Positions 18,143 through 26,711 of a stretch of DNA of 64,000 bases are shown here, piece after piece. Under the pieces are notes generated by a model. It was not told the DNA's origin. It saw only the letters and a program-made list of their open reading frames with translations, and did no database searches. Location of the stretch: NCBI GenBank assembly GCA_038243995.1, contig JBBRTV010000012.1, positions 62,001 to 126,000 of the forward strand, in the 5' to 3' direction. Every line of letters starts with the position of its first letter. Position 1 is the first letter of the stretch. The position numbers and the translations under genes are program-made. The DNA is from Scleromatobacter sp038243995. GTDB taxonomy: Bacteria > Pseudomonadota > Gammaproteobacteria > Burkholderiales > Burkholderiaceae_C.

Positions 18143-18411
18143 CCGATCCGCGTTCTCGTCCCGCCGTCGCGCGCCTGTTCCGCCTGCAGTTCGAGCCGGC
18201 GCAGGATGCCTGGGTGCTGCTCTATCCCGAAGGCATGGTCAAGCTCAACGCACCCGCGGCCGAGATCCTGAAGCGCTGCGACGGCAAGCGTTCCGTCGAC
18301 GACATCGTCGGCGAGCTCGAGACGGCGTTCGCGAAGACACCGCTGCGCGACGACGTCCACGCCTTCCTCGACCAGGCACGCGAGCGCGGCTGGCTGGCGC
18401 AGGAGGCATGA
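18139..18411 (+). CDS. pqqD: PqqD, peptide chaperone for PqqE
   Basis: 90 residues. The RiPP-recognition fold is seen in RLQFEPAQDAWVLLYPEGMVKLN and AAEILKRCDGKRSVDDIV. PqqD binds PqqA and presents it to PqqE. It overlaps pqqC by four bases and meets pqqE at ATGATG. Confidence 0.96.
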   Translation: MTDPRSRPAVARLFRLQFEPAQDAWVLLYPEGMVKLNAPAAEILKRCDGKRSVDDIVGELETAFAKTPLRDDVHAFLDQARERGWLAQEA

Positions 18412-19637
18412 TGGGCGCGAACGCGGAAATTCCGGCCGTGGCGGCGGGCATCAAGCCGCCGTTCTGGCTGCTCGCCGAGCTGACGTACCGGTGCCCGTTG
18501 CACTGCGTCTTCTGCTCCAACCCGATCGACTACGCGCGCCACGACCAGGAGCTCGACACCGCGACGTGGAAGCGGCTGCTCGGCGAGGCGCGCGCGCTCG
18601 GCGCCGTGCAGCTCGGCTTCTCGGGCGGCGAGCCGCTGCTGCGCGACGACCTCGAGGAACTGGTGGCCCATGCGCGCGGGCTGGGCTTCTACACCAACCT
18701 GATCACTTCGGGCGTGGGGCTCACGGCCCGGCGCGCGCAGGCGCTCAAGGAGGCCGGCCTCGACCACGTGCAGCTGTCGTTCCAGGATTCCACGCGCGAG
18801 CTCAACGACTTCATCAGTTCCACGCGCACCTTTGAACTCAAGTCCCGGGTCGCCGCGATCATCAAGGACGCGGGCTACCCGATGGTGCTGAACTGCGTGA
18901 TGCACCGCTTCAATCTGCCGCACGTCGGCCGCATCATCGACATGGCCGAGCGCATGGGCGCCGACTACCTCGAGCTCGCGAACACGCAGTACTACGGCTG
19001 GGCCTGGCACAACCGCGCCGCGCTGATGCCCACCGTCGACGAACTGCGCGATGCCGAGGCGATCGTCATGGCGCACCGGGCCGGCAGCAACAGCGGCATG
19101 AAGATCCTCTGGGTCTCGCCCGACTACGCCGACGCGAAGCCCAAGCCCTGCATGGCCGGCTGGGGCTCCGTGTTCCTGGTCGTGGCGCCCGACGGCGTCG
19201 CCTTGCCCTGCCACAGCGCGCGCATGCTGCCGGGGCTCGAGTTCCCCAACCTCGCGCAGACCTCGGTGCGCGAGGCCTGGTACGACAGCGACGCCTTCAA
19301 CCGCTACCGCGGCCAGGCCTGGATGAACGACACCTGCGGCACCTGCGACGAACGCCACACCGATTTCGGCGGCTGCCGCTGCCAGGCCTTCCTCGTCACC
19401 GGCGACGCGACGCAGACCGACCCGGTGTGCCGCAAGAGCGAGCACCGCGACCGCATCGACGCGATGCTCGAAGAAGCCGTGGCGACCAGCCGCCTGGCGC
19501 CCGGCGTGCCCCTGCACTTCGTGCCGGGAGCGGCCAAGTCCGGCGGACTGGTCTTCCGTGGGGACGCGGCGTCGCTCGCGCTGTCCACGCCGCCGACGCC
19601 CGAACCCTCGCACGCACCGTCGCGCAGCGCCACCTGA
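18411..19637 (+). CDS. pqqE: PqqE, radical SAM enzyme cross-linking PqqA
   Basis: Radical SAM protein of 408 residues. The CxxxCxxC cluster motif is CPLHCVFC, followed by the SAM-binding GFSGGEPL. A SPASM-type C-terminal domain binds auxiliary clusters (CHSARMLPG, CGTCDERHTDFGGCRC). It forms the Glu-Tyr carbon bond in PqqA. Two tandem ATGs (18408 and 18411) are possible; the second is better spaced from GGAGG. The C-terminus extends about 35 residues past the conserved domain with a low-complexity Ser/Thr/Pro tail. Confidence 0.96.
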   Translation: MGANAEIPAVAAGIKPPFWLLAELTYRCPLHCVFCSNPIDYARHDQELDTATWKRLLGEARALGAVQLGFSGGEPLLRDDLEELVAHARGLGFYTNLITSGVGLTARRAQALKEAGLDHVQLSFQDSTRELNDFISSTRTFELKSRVAAIIKDAGYPMVLNCVMHRFNLPHVGRIIDMAERMGADYLELANTQYYGWAWHNRAALMPTVDELRDAEAIVMAHRAGSNSGMKILWVSPDYADAKPKPCMAGWGSVFLVVAPDGVALPCHSARMLPGLEFPNLAQTSVREAWYDSDAFNRYRGQAWMNDTCGTCDERHTDFGGCRCQAFLVTGDATQTDPVCRKSEHRDRIDAMLEEAVATSRLAPGVPLHFVPGAAKSGGLVFRGDAASLALSTPPTPEPSHAPSRSAT

Positions 19638-19642
19638 CCGTC

Positions 19643-21799
19643 ATGCGCGGGCCGGGTCGCTTCGTGGTGGCGGCGCTGCTGTGCCTGTTCGCGCTGGCGG
19701 CGCGCGCCGGCACGCTGGCCAAGGCCGATCTCCAGCAGCGCTTCCCGTCGCCGCTCATCGTCGGCGAGCGCGATGCGCAGTTGCCGCTCTGGCCGCTGTT
19801 CCGCCAGGACGGCACCGCGACGCCGCTGGTCGGCTACGTGTTCGAGTCCATCGACCTCGCGCCGATTCCCGGCTTCTCGGGCACGCCGCCTAACCTGCTG
19901 GTCGCGCTCGATGCCAAGGGCGCGTTCATGGACGTGCAGGTGCTGTCCCAGCACGAGCCGGTGTTCGTCGACGGCCTCGGCCCGGCGCCGCTGGCGCGCT
20001 TCGTCCAGCAGTACCGGGGACTCTCGCTGCGCCAGAACATCAAGATCGGCTCGAACAGCAACCGTGGCGAACAGGGCGGCAGCGCGAACGTCTACATCGA
20101 CGGCGTCGCGAAGGCGACCGCTTCGGTGCGCATCGTCAACCAGAGCCTGCTCTCCGCGGCGCTGCGCGTGGCGCGGGCCAAGCTCGGCTTCGCCGCCGGA
20201 CGCGACCCCGAACTGCTCGCCCGCGTGCGCCAGGACAGCTACCGGCCGCTGGATTGGGACGCCCTCGAGCGCGCGGGCCTGGTCGCGCACCTGCGCATCA
20301 CGCGCGCGCAGGCCGAGCAGGCGTTCGAGGGCAGCGGCGTCGAGCAGCCCGGCGCAGGCGCGCCCGCCGATACCTTCACCGAGCTGTGGGTCACCTACCT
20401 GAACACGCCGCTGGTCGGCCGCAACCTGCTCGGCGAGACAGGCTGGGCGCACCTGCAGGGCCGGCTCGACGATGGCGACCACGCACTGCTGGCCATCGCC
20501 CGCGGGCCGTACAGCTTCGTCGGCGACAACTTCGTGCGCGGCGCCGTCGCCGACCGCCTGACGCTACGCCAGGGCGAGCTGCCGCTGGAGATGCGCGACC
20601 TCGACCTGGACGACCCGCTGACCCTGCCCGCGCGCCTGCGCGGCGCCGACGCCAAGGTATTCCGCGTGATCGGCCCCGCCGGTCTCGATCCCGCGCAGTC
20701 GCTCGATTTCATGCTGCACGTCGTGCGCAGCAAAGGCGCGATCTACCCGGAGCGGATCGGGCGCGACTTCGTCCTGCCGTACCGGCTGCCCGCCGACCAG
20801 GTCGTGCTGCCGGCCGCCGACAACAAGGGATGGCAGGGCATCTGGCGCGCGCGCGCCTGGGAGCTCGGCGTGCTGGCCCTCGCGCTGGCGCTGCTGTCGG
20901 TGGTGCTGGCCAAACCGCGCTGGCTCGTCGCCGATGCGCGGCGGCTCGCCCGCCTGCGTACCGGCTACCTGCTGTTCACGCTCGTCTTCATCGGCTGGTT
21001 CGCCCAGGGGCAACTGTCGATCGTCAACATCACGGCTTTCGTGCAGGCGCTCGTCGCGGGGCGTGGCCTGGGCTTCTTCCTGTACGACCCGATGACAGTG
21101 ATGCTGTGGGCCTTCGTCGCGATCAGCCTGGTCGCCTGGGGACGCGGCACGTTCTGCGGCTGGTTGTGTCCGTTCGGGGCGATGCAGGAACTGCTCGGCC
21201 AGCTCGCCCGCGCGCTCGGCATGAAGCCGAAGCGGCTGCGCGCCGGCCTCGACGCGCGGCTGAAGCGGGTCAAGTACGGCGTGCTCGCGGGCATCGTCAG
21301 CCTCGCCGCCTTCGGCGCCGCGGCGAGCCCGTGGACGGATCGCGCGGTCGAGATCGAGCCGTTCAATACCGCCATCACGCTGGCCTTCGTGCGTTCGTGG
21401 CCGTTCGTCGCGTGGGCGGTCTTGATGGTCGTGTCGTCGGCCTTCGTGTTCAAGGGCTTCTGCCGCTACCTGTGCCCGCTGGGCGCGGGCCTGGCGATCC
21501 TCGGGCGGCTGCGCCGCTTCGACTGGATCGCGCGCCGCGCCGAGTGCGGCACGCCGTGCCAGACCTGCCGCCACCGCTGCGACTACCAGGCCATCGAGGC
21601 GACCGGCGCGGTCGTCTACGAGGATTGCTTCCAGTGCATGGAGTGCGTGGCCATCCACGACAGCGACGCGCGCTGCGCGCCCTTGATCCAGCAGAAGCGC
21701 CAGCGCGTGATCGCGATCCGGCCGCTGGCGCCGCACGCCGGCAGGCCGGTCGGCGCCGCGATGAGCGCCCCCGCCGACGGCCCGGGAGTCGCGCCGTGA
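19643..21799 (+). CDS. NosR/NirI-like flavinylated membrane iron-sulfur protein
   Basis: 718-residue membrane redox protein. After a signal sequence comes a periplasmic FMN-binding domain whose attachment motif reads KATAS, with Thr159 the probable FMN site. Several membrane helices follow, then polyferredoxin-like cysteine motifs CGWLCP (about 504) and CRYLCP (about 607), and a C-terminal cluster region (CGTPCQTC, CFQCMEC). The architecture is that of NosR, which passes electrons from the membrane to periplasmic enzymes. Here it lies 5 bases after pqqE and overlaps apbE, with no nosZ in the window, so a role in PQQ-linked electron flow is more likely than denitrification (inference). Confidence 0.88.
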   Translation: MRGPGRFVVAALLCLFALAARAGTLAKADLQQRFPSPLIVGERDAQLPLWPLFRQDGTATPLVGYVFESIDLAPIPGFSGTPPNLLVALDAKGAFMDVQVLSQHEPVFVDGLGPAPLARFVQQYRGLSLRQNIKIGSNSNRGEQGGSANVYIDGVAKATASVRIVNQSLLSAALRVARAKLGFAAGRDPELLARVRQDSYRPLDWDALERAGLVAHLRITRAQAEQAFEGSGVEQPGAGAPADTFTELWVTYLNTPLVGRNLLGETGWAHLQGRLDDGDHALLAIARGPYSFVGDNFVRGAVADRLTLRQGELPLEMRDLDLDDPLTLPARLRGADAKVFRVIGPAGLDPAQSLDFMLHVVRSKGAIYPERIGRDFVLPYRLPADQVVLPAADNKGWQGIWRARAWELGVLALALALLSVVLAKPRWLVADARRLARLRTGYLLFTLVFIGWFAQGQLSIVNITAFVQALVAGRGLGFFLYDPMTVMLWAFVAISLVAWGRGTFCGWLCPFGAMQELLGQLARALGMKPKRLRAGLDARLKRVKYGVLAGIVSLAAFGAAASPWTDRAVEIEPFNTAITLAFVRSWPFVAWAVLMVVSSAFVFKGFCRYLCPLGAGLAILGRLRRFDWIARRAECGTPCQTCRHRCDYQAIEATGAVVYEDCFQCMECVAIHDSDARCAPLIQQKRQRVIAIRPLAPHAGRPVGAAMSAPADGPGVAP

Positions 21800-22803
21800 G
21801 CCGCCGGCAGGCGCTGCGCGTGGCGCTCGGGCTGGGCGCGCTGGTGGCGCTCGGGCAAGTCGGCGCGGTCGTCGGCGCCGGCACGAATCCCGGCGCGACG
21901 CTGCGCTGGCGGCGCCGGGATCTGGTCGGCTTCGGCACGACGCTGTCGCTCGCGGCCGCGCATGCGGACGAGCCGACGCTGACGGCCGCGCTCGACGCCG
22001 CGGTCGCGACGCTGCAGCGCATCGAGGCCCAGATGAGTCTCTTTCGCGACGACAGCGCACTGTCGCGCCTGAACCGCGACGGCCGGCTCGCCGACGCGCC
22101 GCCCGAGTTGCACGAGCTGCTGGGCATCGCGAACGCCGTCGCGCGAGCCAGCGACGGCGCCTTCGACCCGACGGTGCAGCCCTTGTGGCTGGCCTTCGCG
22201 AACGCGCAGCGGGAGGGTCGGCTGCCGACACCCCGCGAGGTATCGAAGGCGCGCGGGCTGGTCGGCTGGCAGGACCTGGCGATCGCTCCCGGTGGTGCGG
22301 TGCGGCTTGCCCGCGCGGGCATGGGCGTCACGCTCAACGGCATCGCGCAGGGCTATGCCGCGGATCGCGTGCGCACCGTGCTCATGGCCCACGGCATCCG
22401 GCACGCGCTCGTCGATGCCGGCGAGTACGCGATGACCGGCCGCAATCCGGGCGGCGATCGCTGGACGCTGGGCCTCGCCGATCCGCACGATGCGGCGCGC
22501 CTGCTGGCGCGCCTGATGACCGACGGTCGCTGCGTCGCGACCTCTGGCGACGGCGAGACCTTCTTCAGCCCCGACCGGCGCCATCACCACATCTTCGATC
22601 CGCGCACCGGCTACTCGCCGACCGAACTCGCGGGGGTGACGGTGGCGGCCGCCAGCGGCGCGGTGGCGGATGCGCTGACCAAGGTCGTGTTCGTCGCCGG
22701 CCCGGCGCACGCCCGCGAACTCGCGCGCCACTGGGACGTCGACGTGTTGTGGGTCGACAAGCAGGGGCGCTGGGAAGCGACCGCGGGGCTGCGACTCGCC
22801 TGA
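21796..22803 (+). CDS. apbE: ApbE, FAD:protein FMN transferase
   Basis: 335 residues with a GTG start overlapping the NosR-like gene by four bases. Family motifs are present: MSLFRDDSALSRLN, ASDGAFDPTVQPLW, LNGIAQGYAADRV, VDAGEYAMTGRNPGG and the C-terminal AAASGAVADALTKVVF. ApbE attaches FMN to a threonine of exported proteins. Its obvious substrate is the NosR-like protein encoded just upstream. An N-terminal signal/anchor suggests action in the periplasm. Confidence 0.93.
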   Translation: MSRRQALRVALGLGALVALGQVGAVVGAGTNPGATLRWRRRDLVGFGTTLSLAAAHADEPTLTAALDAAVATLQRIEAQMSLFRDDSALSRLNRDGRLADAPPELHELLGIANAVARASDGAFDPTVQPLWLAFANAQREGRLPTPREVSKARGLVGWQDLAIAPGGAVRLARAGMGVTLNGIAQGYAADRVRTVLMAHGIRHALVDAGEYAMTGRNPGGDRWTLGLADPHDAARLLARLMTDGRCVATSGDGETFFSPDRRHHHIFDPRTGYSPTELAGVTVAAASGAVADALTKVVFVAGPAHARELARHWDVDVLWVDKQGRWEATAGLRLA

Positions 22804-22831
22804 GAACCGGTGACGAAACCGTCATGCCCGC

Positions 22832-23020
22832 TCAGGCCTTGGCGGGCCGACGCTTCGTGACCACGGCGGTCTGCGGCGCATGGGCACGCGTGTCGGCGCG
22901 CTGGGTTCTTTCCGCGACTCCGTACTGCCGCGTCGCGAGCGCGTCCGCGGCCACGAATGTGGCGCCGCTGGCGGCAGCGGCGAGCAACAGGGCGGTGATC
23001 CGGGCAAGTGTCTTGGCCAT
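22832..23020 (-). CDS. Small exported protein, 62 residues, unknown
   Basis: Short gene encoding a signal peptide (about residues 1-25, ITALLLAAAASGATFVAADA) followed by a basic, Thr/Arg-rich tail. It diverges from a LysR gene, and the gap between them holds a perfect inverted repeat, so the LysR protein may control it. No family is recognised. The signal peptide and position argue that it is real. Confidence 0.55.
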   Translation of the reverse strand: MAKTLARITALLLAAAASGATFVAADALATRQYGVAERTQRADTRAHAPQTAVVTKRRPAKA

Positions 23021-23067
23021 GAGGGGCTCCGGGGGTGGCGTGATCGTGCTGGTAAGGATATGACTGC

Positions 23068-23093
23068 TTATATCGCGATGGAATCGATATAAT
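23068..23093. promoter_or_regulatory. Perfect inverted repeat overlapping a -10 box
   Basis: TTATATCG (23068-23075) and CGATATAA (23085-23092), 9 bases apart, form a perfect dyad. TATAAT at 23088-23093, a consensus -10 for the LysR gene, overlaps the right arm. This is a likely autoregulatory operator of the LysR protein shared with the divergent small gene. Confidence 0.55.
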
Positions 23094-23123
23094 CAGGGCG
23101 TGTTGGTAAGCTGAACTGACCAG

Positions 23124-24041
23124 ATGGCCAAGATTGCGCTCAACGTTCTGCCCACCTTCGTCGCGGTCGCCAAGCTGGAAAACCTGCGCATCGCGGCCGA
23201 CTCGCTGCACCTGACACACAGCGCGGTGAGCCAGCAGATCGCCGGGCTCGAGGATCGTCTCGGGTTCCAGGTCTTCGATCGGCGCGGGCGCCGCGTCGTC
23301 CTCAACGCCGCGGGCCAGGCCTTGCTGCGCAGCGTGGAGCCCGCGCTCGAACTGATCCACGCCGGCGTGCAGGCGGCGACCATCGCGGCCTGCGGCGACG
23401 GGCAGCCGCTGCGCCTGACGATGATCCCGTCGTTCGCGCAACGCTGGTTCCTGCCGCGCATGGGCAGCTGGCGCCAGCAGCATCCGGACATCCCGCTCGA
23501 GATCGACGCCTCCATGGAGGTGGTCGACCTGCAGCGCGAGGGCTTCCATGCCGGCCTGCGCACGGGCGAGGGCCCCTGGCCCGGGCTTGTCTCCGAGCGG
23601 CTCTACGACGGCCCCACGCCGTTCGTGGCGGTCGGCTCCCCGGTCTCCGCCAGCCGCCTCGCGGGCAAGCCCCTGGAGGCACTGGCGCGCGAGCCGCTGC
23701 TCGGCGACCGCGAGCTGTGGAACCGCTGGTTCGCCGCCGTCGGCGTCACGGCGAGCCCGATGCCGGTGGCGATGTTCAATGATCTCAGCCTGATGCTGCA
23801 GGCCACGGAGCAGGATCTCGGGCTTTCCGTCGTGCGCGAGATGTTCGCCGCGGACGCCTTGCGCCAGGGCCGGCTCGTGAAGCTGTCCGAGGTCTCGTTC
23901 ATCCACGAAGGCGCGTCGTCGCACAAGCTCGTCTATCCCCCCGGCCTGGAGGACTGGCCGCCGCTGCAGGCCTTGCGCGCGTGGCTGCGGGCCGAGCTCG
24001 AAGCGTCGCTCCAGGCCCTGCAGGCGCAGCGCGAAGACTAG
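23124..24041 (+). CDS. LysR-family regulator, GcvA-like
   Basis: 305-residue LysR protein. The N-terminal helix-turn-helix is seen in ENLRIAADSLHLTHSAVSQQIAGLEDRLG, and the effector domain starts near residue 90 (LRLTMIPSFAQRWFLPRM, typical of the GcvA group). It lies between the pqq-apbE operon and the alcohol dehydrogenase, so PQQ-related control is possible, but the operator in its own divergent gap points first to autoregulation and the small exported gene. Confidence 0.88.
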   Translation: MAKIALNVLPTFVAVAKLENLRIAADSLHLTHSAVSQQIAGLEDRLGFQVFDRRGRRVVLNAAGQALLRSVEPALELIHAGVQAATIAACGDGQPLRLTMIPSFAQRWFLPRMGSWRQQHPDIPLEIDASMEVVDLQREGFHAGLRTGEGPWPGLVSERLYDGPTPFVAVGSPVSASRLAGKPLEALAREPLLGDRELWNRWFAAVGVTASPMPVAMFNDLSLMLQATEQDLGLSVVREMFAADALRQGRLVKLSEVSFIHEGASSHKLVYPPGLEDWPPLQALRAWLRAELEASLQALQAQRED

Positions 24042-24051
24042 CCGATCGCAT

Positions 24052-24101
24052 GTGACCCGTTGTCACGCGGCACACGGCGCGCACTGTTCGACCCTGGAGC
24101 A
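24052..24101. promoter_or_regulatory. Upstream sites of the alcohol dehydrogenase: GTGAC palindrome and 17-bp element
   Basis: GTGAC-CCGTT-GTCAC (24052-24066) is a perfect palindrome. TGTTCGACCCTGGAGCA (24085-24101) aligns with the elements before pqqA and EBP2. They lie about 140 and 106 bp upstream of the -12 box, where a sigma-54 activator would bind. Confidence 0.5.
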
Positions 24102-24185
24102 ATCGCTCGCAAGCGAAACGGGGAAACCCGCAGCGCGACCCGCGTTCGCTGCCGCATTCGGGGCCGTTCGAGGCCGCGCGTCGCG

Positions 24186-24201
24186 TGGCACGGACATTGC
24201 G
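24186..24201 (+). promoter_or_regulatory. Sigma-54 (-24/-12) promoter of the PQQ alcohol dehydrogenase
   Basis: TGGCACG-GACA-TTGCG matches the consensus -24 element exactly and the -12 element except at its last base, with GG and GC at exact spacing. It lies about 70 bases before the ATG. Confidence 0.85.
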
Positions 24202-24270
24202 CTTTCCGGTATCGGGCGACCCCGCTTCCGCGGCGCGTCGCCCACCCGCGAACCCCTACGAGGAGACAAC

Positions 24271-26076
24271 ATGCATCCCAGAATCCTGACCCTGCTGATC
24301 GCAGCCGGCGTGTCCGCCGGCGCCTTCGCCGACGGCGTCACCGACCAGATGATCCAGACCGAAGCGACCGCGACCGGCAACGTGCTGACCTGGGGCGTCA
24401 ACACGCAGGGCCAACGCTATTCGCCGCTCAGGCAGGTGAACGCCGCCACCGTCGCGAACCTCGCTCCGGTGTGGGCCTTTTCCTTCGGCGGCGAGAAGCA
24501 GCGCGGGCAGGAATCCCAGCCGGTGATCTACAAGGGCCGGATGTTCGTCACCGGTTCGTACTCGCGCATCTTCGCGCTCGACGCCAGCACCGGCAAGAAG
24601 CTGTGGAAGTACGAGCACCGCCTGCCCGAGGGCATCATGCCTTGCTGCGACGTCGTCAACCGCGGCGCCGCGCTGTTCGACAACCTCGTCATTTTCGCGA
24701 CGCTCGACGCGCAGCTCGTCGCGCTCGACCAGGCGACCGGCGACGTGGTCTGGAAAGAGAAGATCGACGACTACGCCGCAGGGTATTCCGCCAGCGCCGC
24801 GCCGCTCATCGCGCAGGGTCTGCTGCTGACCGGCGTCTCGGGCGGCGAGTTCGGCGTCGTCGGCCGCGTCGAGGCGCGCGATCCGCGCACCGGCAAGCTG
24901 GTCTGGTCGCGTCCGACCGTCGAAGGCCACATGGGCTACACCTACGACAAGGATGGTGCGAAGCACGAGAACGGCATCAGCGGCACCGCGGGCCAGACCT
25001 GGCCGGGCGATTTGTGGAAGACCGGTGGCGCGGCGACCTGGCTAGGCGGCACCTACGACGCCAAGACCGGCCTGGCCTACTTCGGCACCGGCAACCCGTC
25101 GCCGTGGAACAGCCACCTGCGCAAGGGCGACAACCTGTTTTCGTGCTCGACGCTGGCCATCGACGTCAAGACGGGCCAGATCAAGTGGCACTACCAGGGC
25201 ACGCCGAATGACGGCTGGGACTTCGACGGCGTCAACGAATTCGTCACCTTCGACATGGACGGCAGGCGCGTCGGCGGCAAGGCCGATCGCAACGGCTTCT
25301 TCTACGTGATCGACGCCACCGACGGCAAGCTGATCAACGCCTTCCCGTTCGTCAAGAAGATCACCTGGGCCAGCAGCATCGACCTCAAGACGGGGCGCCC
25401 GAACTACATCGAGGCCAGCCGCCCGGGCGACCCGACCGCCAGCACCGACGGCAAGAAGGGCACGTCCGTCTTCAACGCGCCCAGCTTCCTCGGCGGCAAG
25501 AACCAGATGCCGATGGCTTACAGCCCCGACACCAAGCTGTTCTACGTGCCGTCCAACGAATGGGGCATGGAGATCTGGAACGAGCCGGTGGCCTACAAGA
25601 AAGGCGCGGCCTACCTCGGCGCGGGCTTCACGATCAAGACGATCAACGACGACTACATCGGCTCGCTGCGCGCGTACGACCCGAAGACCGGCAAGATGGT
25701 CTGGGAAGTCAAGGACACCGCGCCGCTGTGGGGCGGCGTGCTGACCACCGGCGGCAACCTCGTCTTCTGGGGTACACCCGAGGGGTATCTGAAAGCGGCC
25801 GACGCGAAGACCGGCAAGGTGCTGTGGCAGTTCCAGACCGGCTCCGGCGTCGTCGCGCCGCCCATCACCTGGCTGCAGGGCGGCGAGCAGTACGTGAGCG
25901 TCGTGTCCGGCTGGGGCGGCGCCGTGCCGCTGTGGGGCGGCGAGGTCGCCAAGAAGGTCAACATGCTCGAACAGGGCGGCATGGTGTGGGTCTTCAAGAT
26001 CCCCAAGGCCGGTGGCAAGCCCGCTGCCAGCAGCGCGATGGCCGACGCCCCCGTCAAGCTCGCAGGGAGGGAATGA
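24271..26076 (+). CDS. Lanthanide-type PQQ-dependent alcohol dehydrogenase (XoxF/PedH-like)
   Basis: Periplasmic quinoprotein dehydrogenase, 601 residues, with a signal peptide ending near AFA. It has an eight-bladed propeller with tryptophan-docking motifs (DASTGKKLWKYE, DPKTGKMVWEV, DAKTGKVLWQF). The vicinal cysteines that contact PQQ are Cys125-Cys126. The catalytic Asp317 is followed two residues later by Asp319 (GWDFDG), the extra ligand that marks lanthanide-dependent enzymes; calcium enzymes have a small residue there. GAGGAGA precedes the ATG. Electrons probably go to the PedF-like cytochrome. Whether the substrate is methanol, ethanol or another alcohol cannot be read from sequence. 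Confidence 0.93.
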   Translation: MHPRILTLLIAAGVSAGAFADGVTDQMIQTEATATGNVLTWGVNTQGQRYSPLRQVNAATVANLAPVWAFSFGGEKQRGQESQPVIYKGRMFVTGSYSRIFALDASTGKKLWKYEHRLPEGIMPCCDVVNRGAALFDNLVIFATLDAQLVALDQATGDVVWKEKIDDYAAGYSASAAPLIAQGLLLTGVSGGEFGVVGRVEARDPRTGKLVWSRPTVEGHMGYTYDKDGAKHENGISGTAGQTWPGDLWKTGGAATWLGGTYDAKTGLAYFGTGNPSPWNSHLRKGDNLFSCSTLAIDVKTGQIKWHYQGTPNDGWDFDGVNEFVTFDMDGRRVGGKADRNGFFYVIDATDGKLINAFPFVKKITWASSIDLKTGRPNYIEASRPGDPTASTDGKKGTSVFNAPSFLGGKNQMPMAYSPDTKLFYVPSNEWGMEIWNEPVAYKKGAAYLGAGFTIKTINDDYIGSLRAYDPKTGKMVWEVKDTAPLWGGVLTTGGNLVFWGTPEGYLKAADAKTGKVLWQFQTGSGVVAPPITWLQGGEQYVSVVSGWGGAVPLWGGEVAKKVNMLEQGGMVWVFKIPKAGGKPAASSAMADAPVKLAGRE

Positions 26077-26159
26077 GGTGAAGGGGCGGGTGCGCTTTGG
26101 CGCACCCGGCCTGCGGCGGCTCAAATTTTCGCGGGGCCACGCCTCGCAACGGAGATCCC

Positions 26160-26474
26160 ATGACCGATTCCACACGACGCATCTTCATCGCGCGGTCGCT
26201 CGCCGGGGGCTGCGCGCTCGCCGGCGCATCGTTCGCGCGCGCCGCGACCCATGTCGACGAAACCGACGAGACCGCGGCCACCCTCGGCTACCGGCACGAC
26301 ACGAAGCTGGTCGACGCGACGAAGTATCCCCAGCACGCGGTGCAGCAGCGGTGTGCCGATTGTTCGTTCTTCCAGGGCGCGCCGACCGACGAGTGGGCGG
26401 GCTGCGCCATGTTCGGGCGCAAGCAGATCAACGCGAATGGCTGGTGCAGCGCCTGGGCTCGCAAGCCCGGCTGA
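26160..26474 (+). CDS. High-potential iron-sulfur protein (HiPIP)
   Basis: 104 residues with a twin-arginine signal (TRRIFIARSLAGG), as expected for a protein exported folded with its cluster. The 4Fe-4S ligands are Cys65, Cys68, Cys82 and Cys96 (C-x2-C-x13-C-x13-C), with the family ending NGWCSAW. HiPIPs carry electrons in the periplasm. It lies 83 bases after the alcohol dehydrogenase and may be cotranscribed, making it a second possible carrier for that enzyme. Confidence 0.92.
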   Translation: MTDSTRRIFIARSLAGGCALAGASFARAATHVDETDETAATLGYRHDTKLVDATKYPQHAVQQRCADCSFFQGAPTDEWAGCAMFGRKQINANGWCSAWARKPG

Positions 26475-26711
26475 CGCGCGGCAACCGATCGGCGAACGCC
26501 AGCAGGGTCGCGCCGATGTCATGGCCAGCCCTCGCGGCGGCTCTTGAAGTCATGGCCAGGTCGTTGGGCAGCAGGCCGTTGCCGCGCGCCGGCGCCGTTT
26601 CGCGTTCATATGTCGCACGCGGCGTGGGGGCGCTGATCGTTTTCCAGCACAGGGCATTCCCGGACCCGATATCCTGGACGAAAACATCATCGTCGTTCAA
26701 GGAACCGGATC

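Noticed and set aside
26475..26711. Possible small gene on the minus strand in the gap before the dioxygenase (stretch with AARAGHDIGATLLAFADRLP)
   Set aside because: No ribosome site with a matching start and no recognisable family; treated as non-coding.
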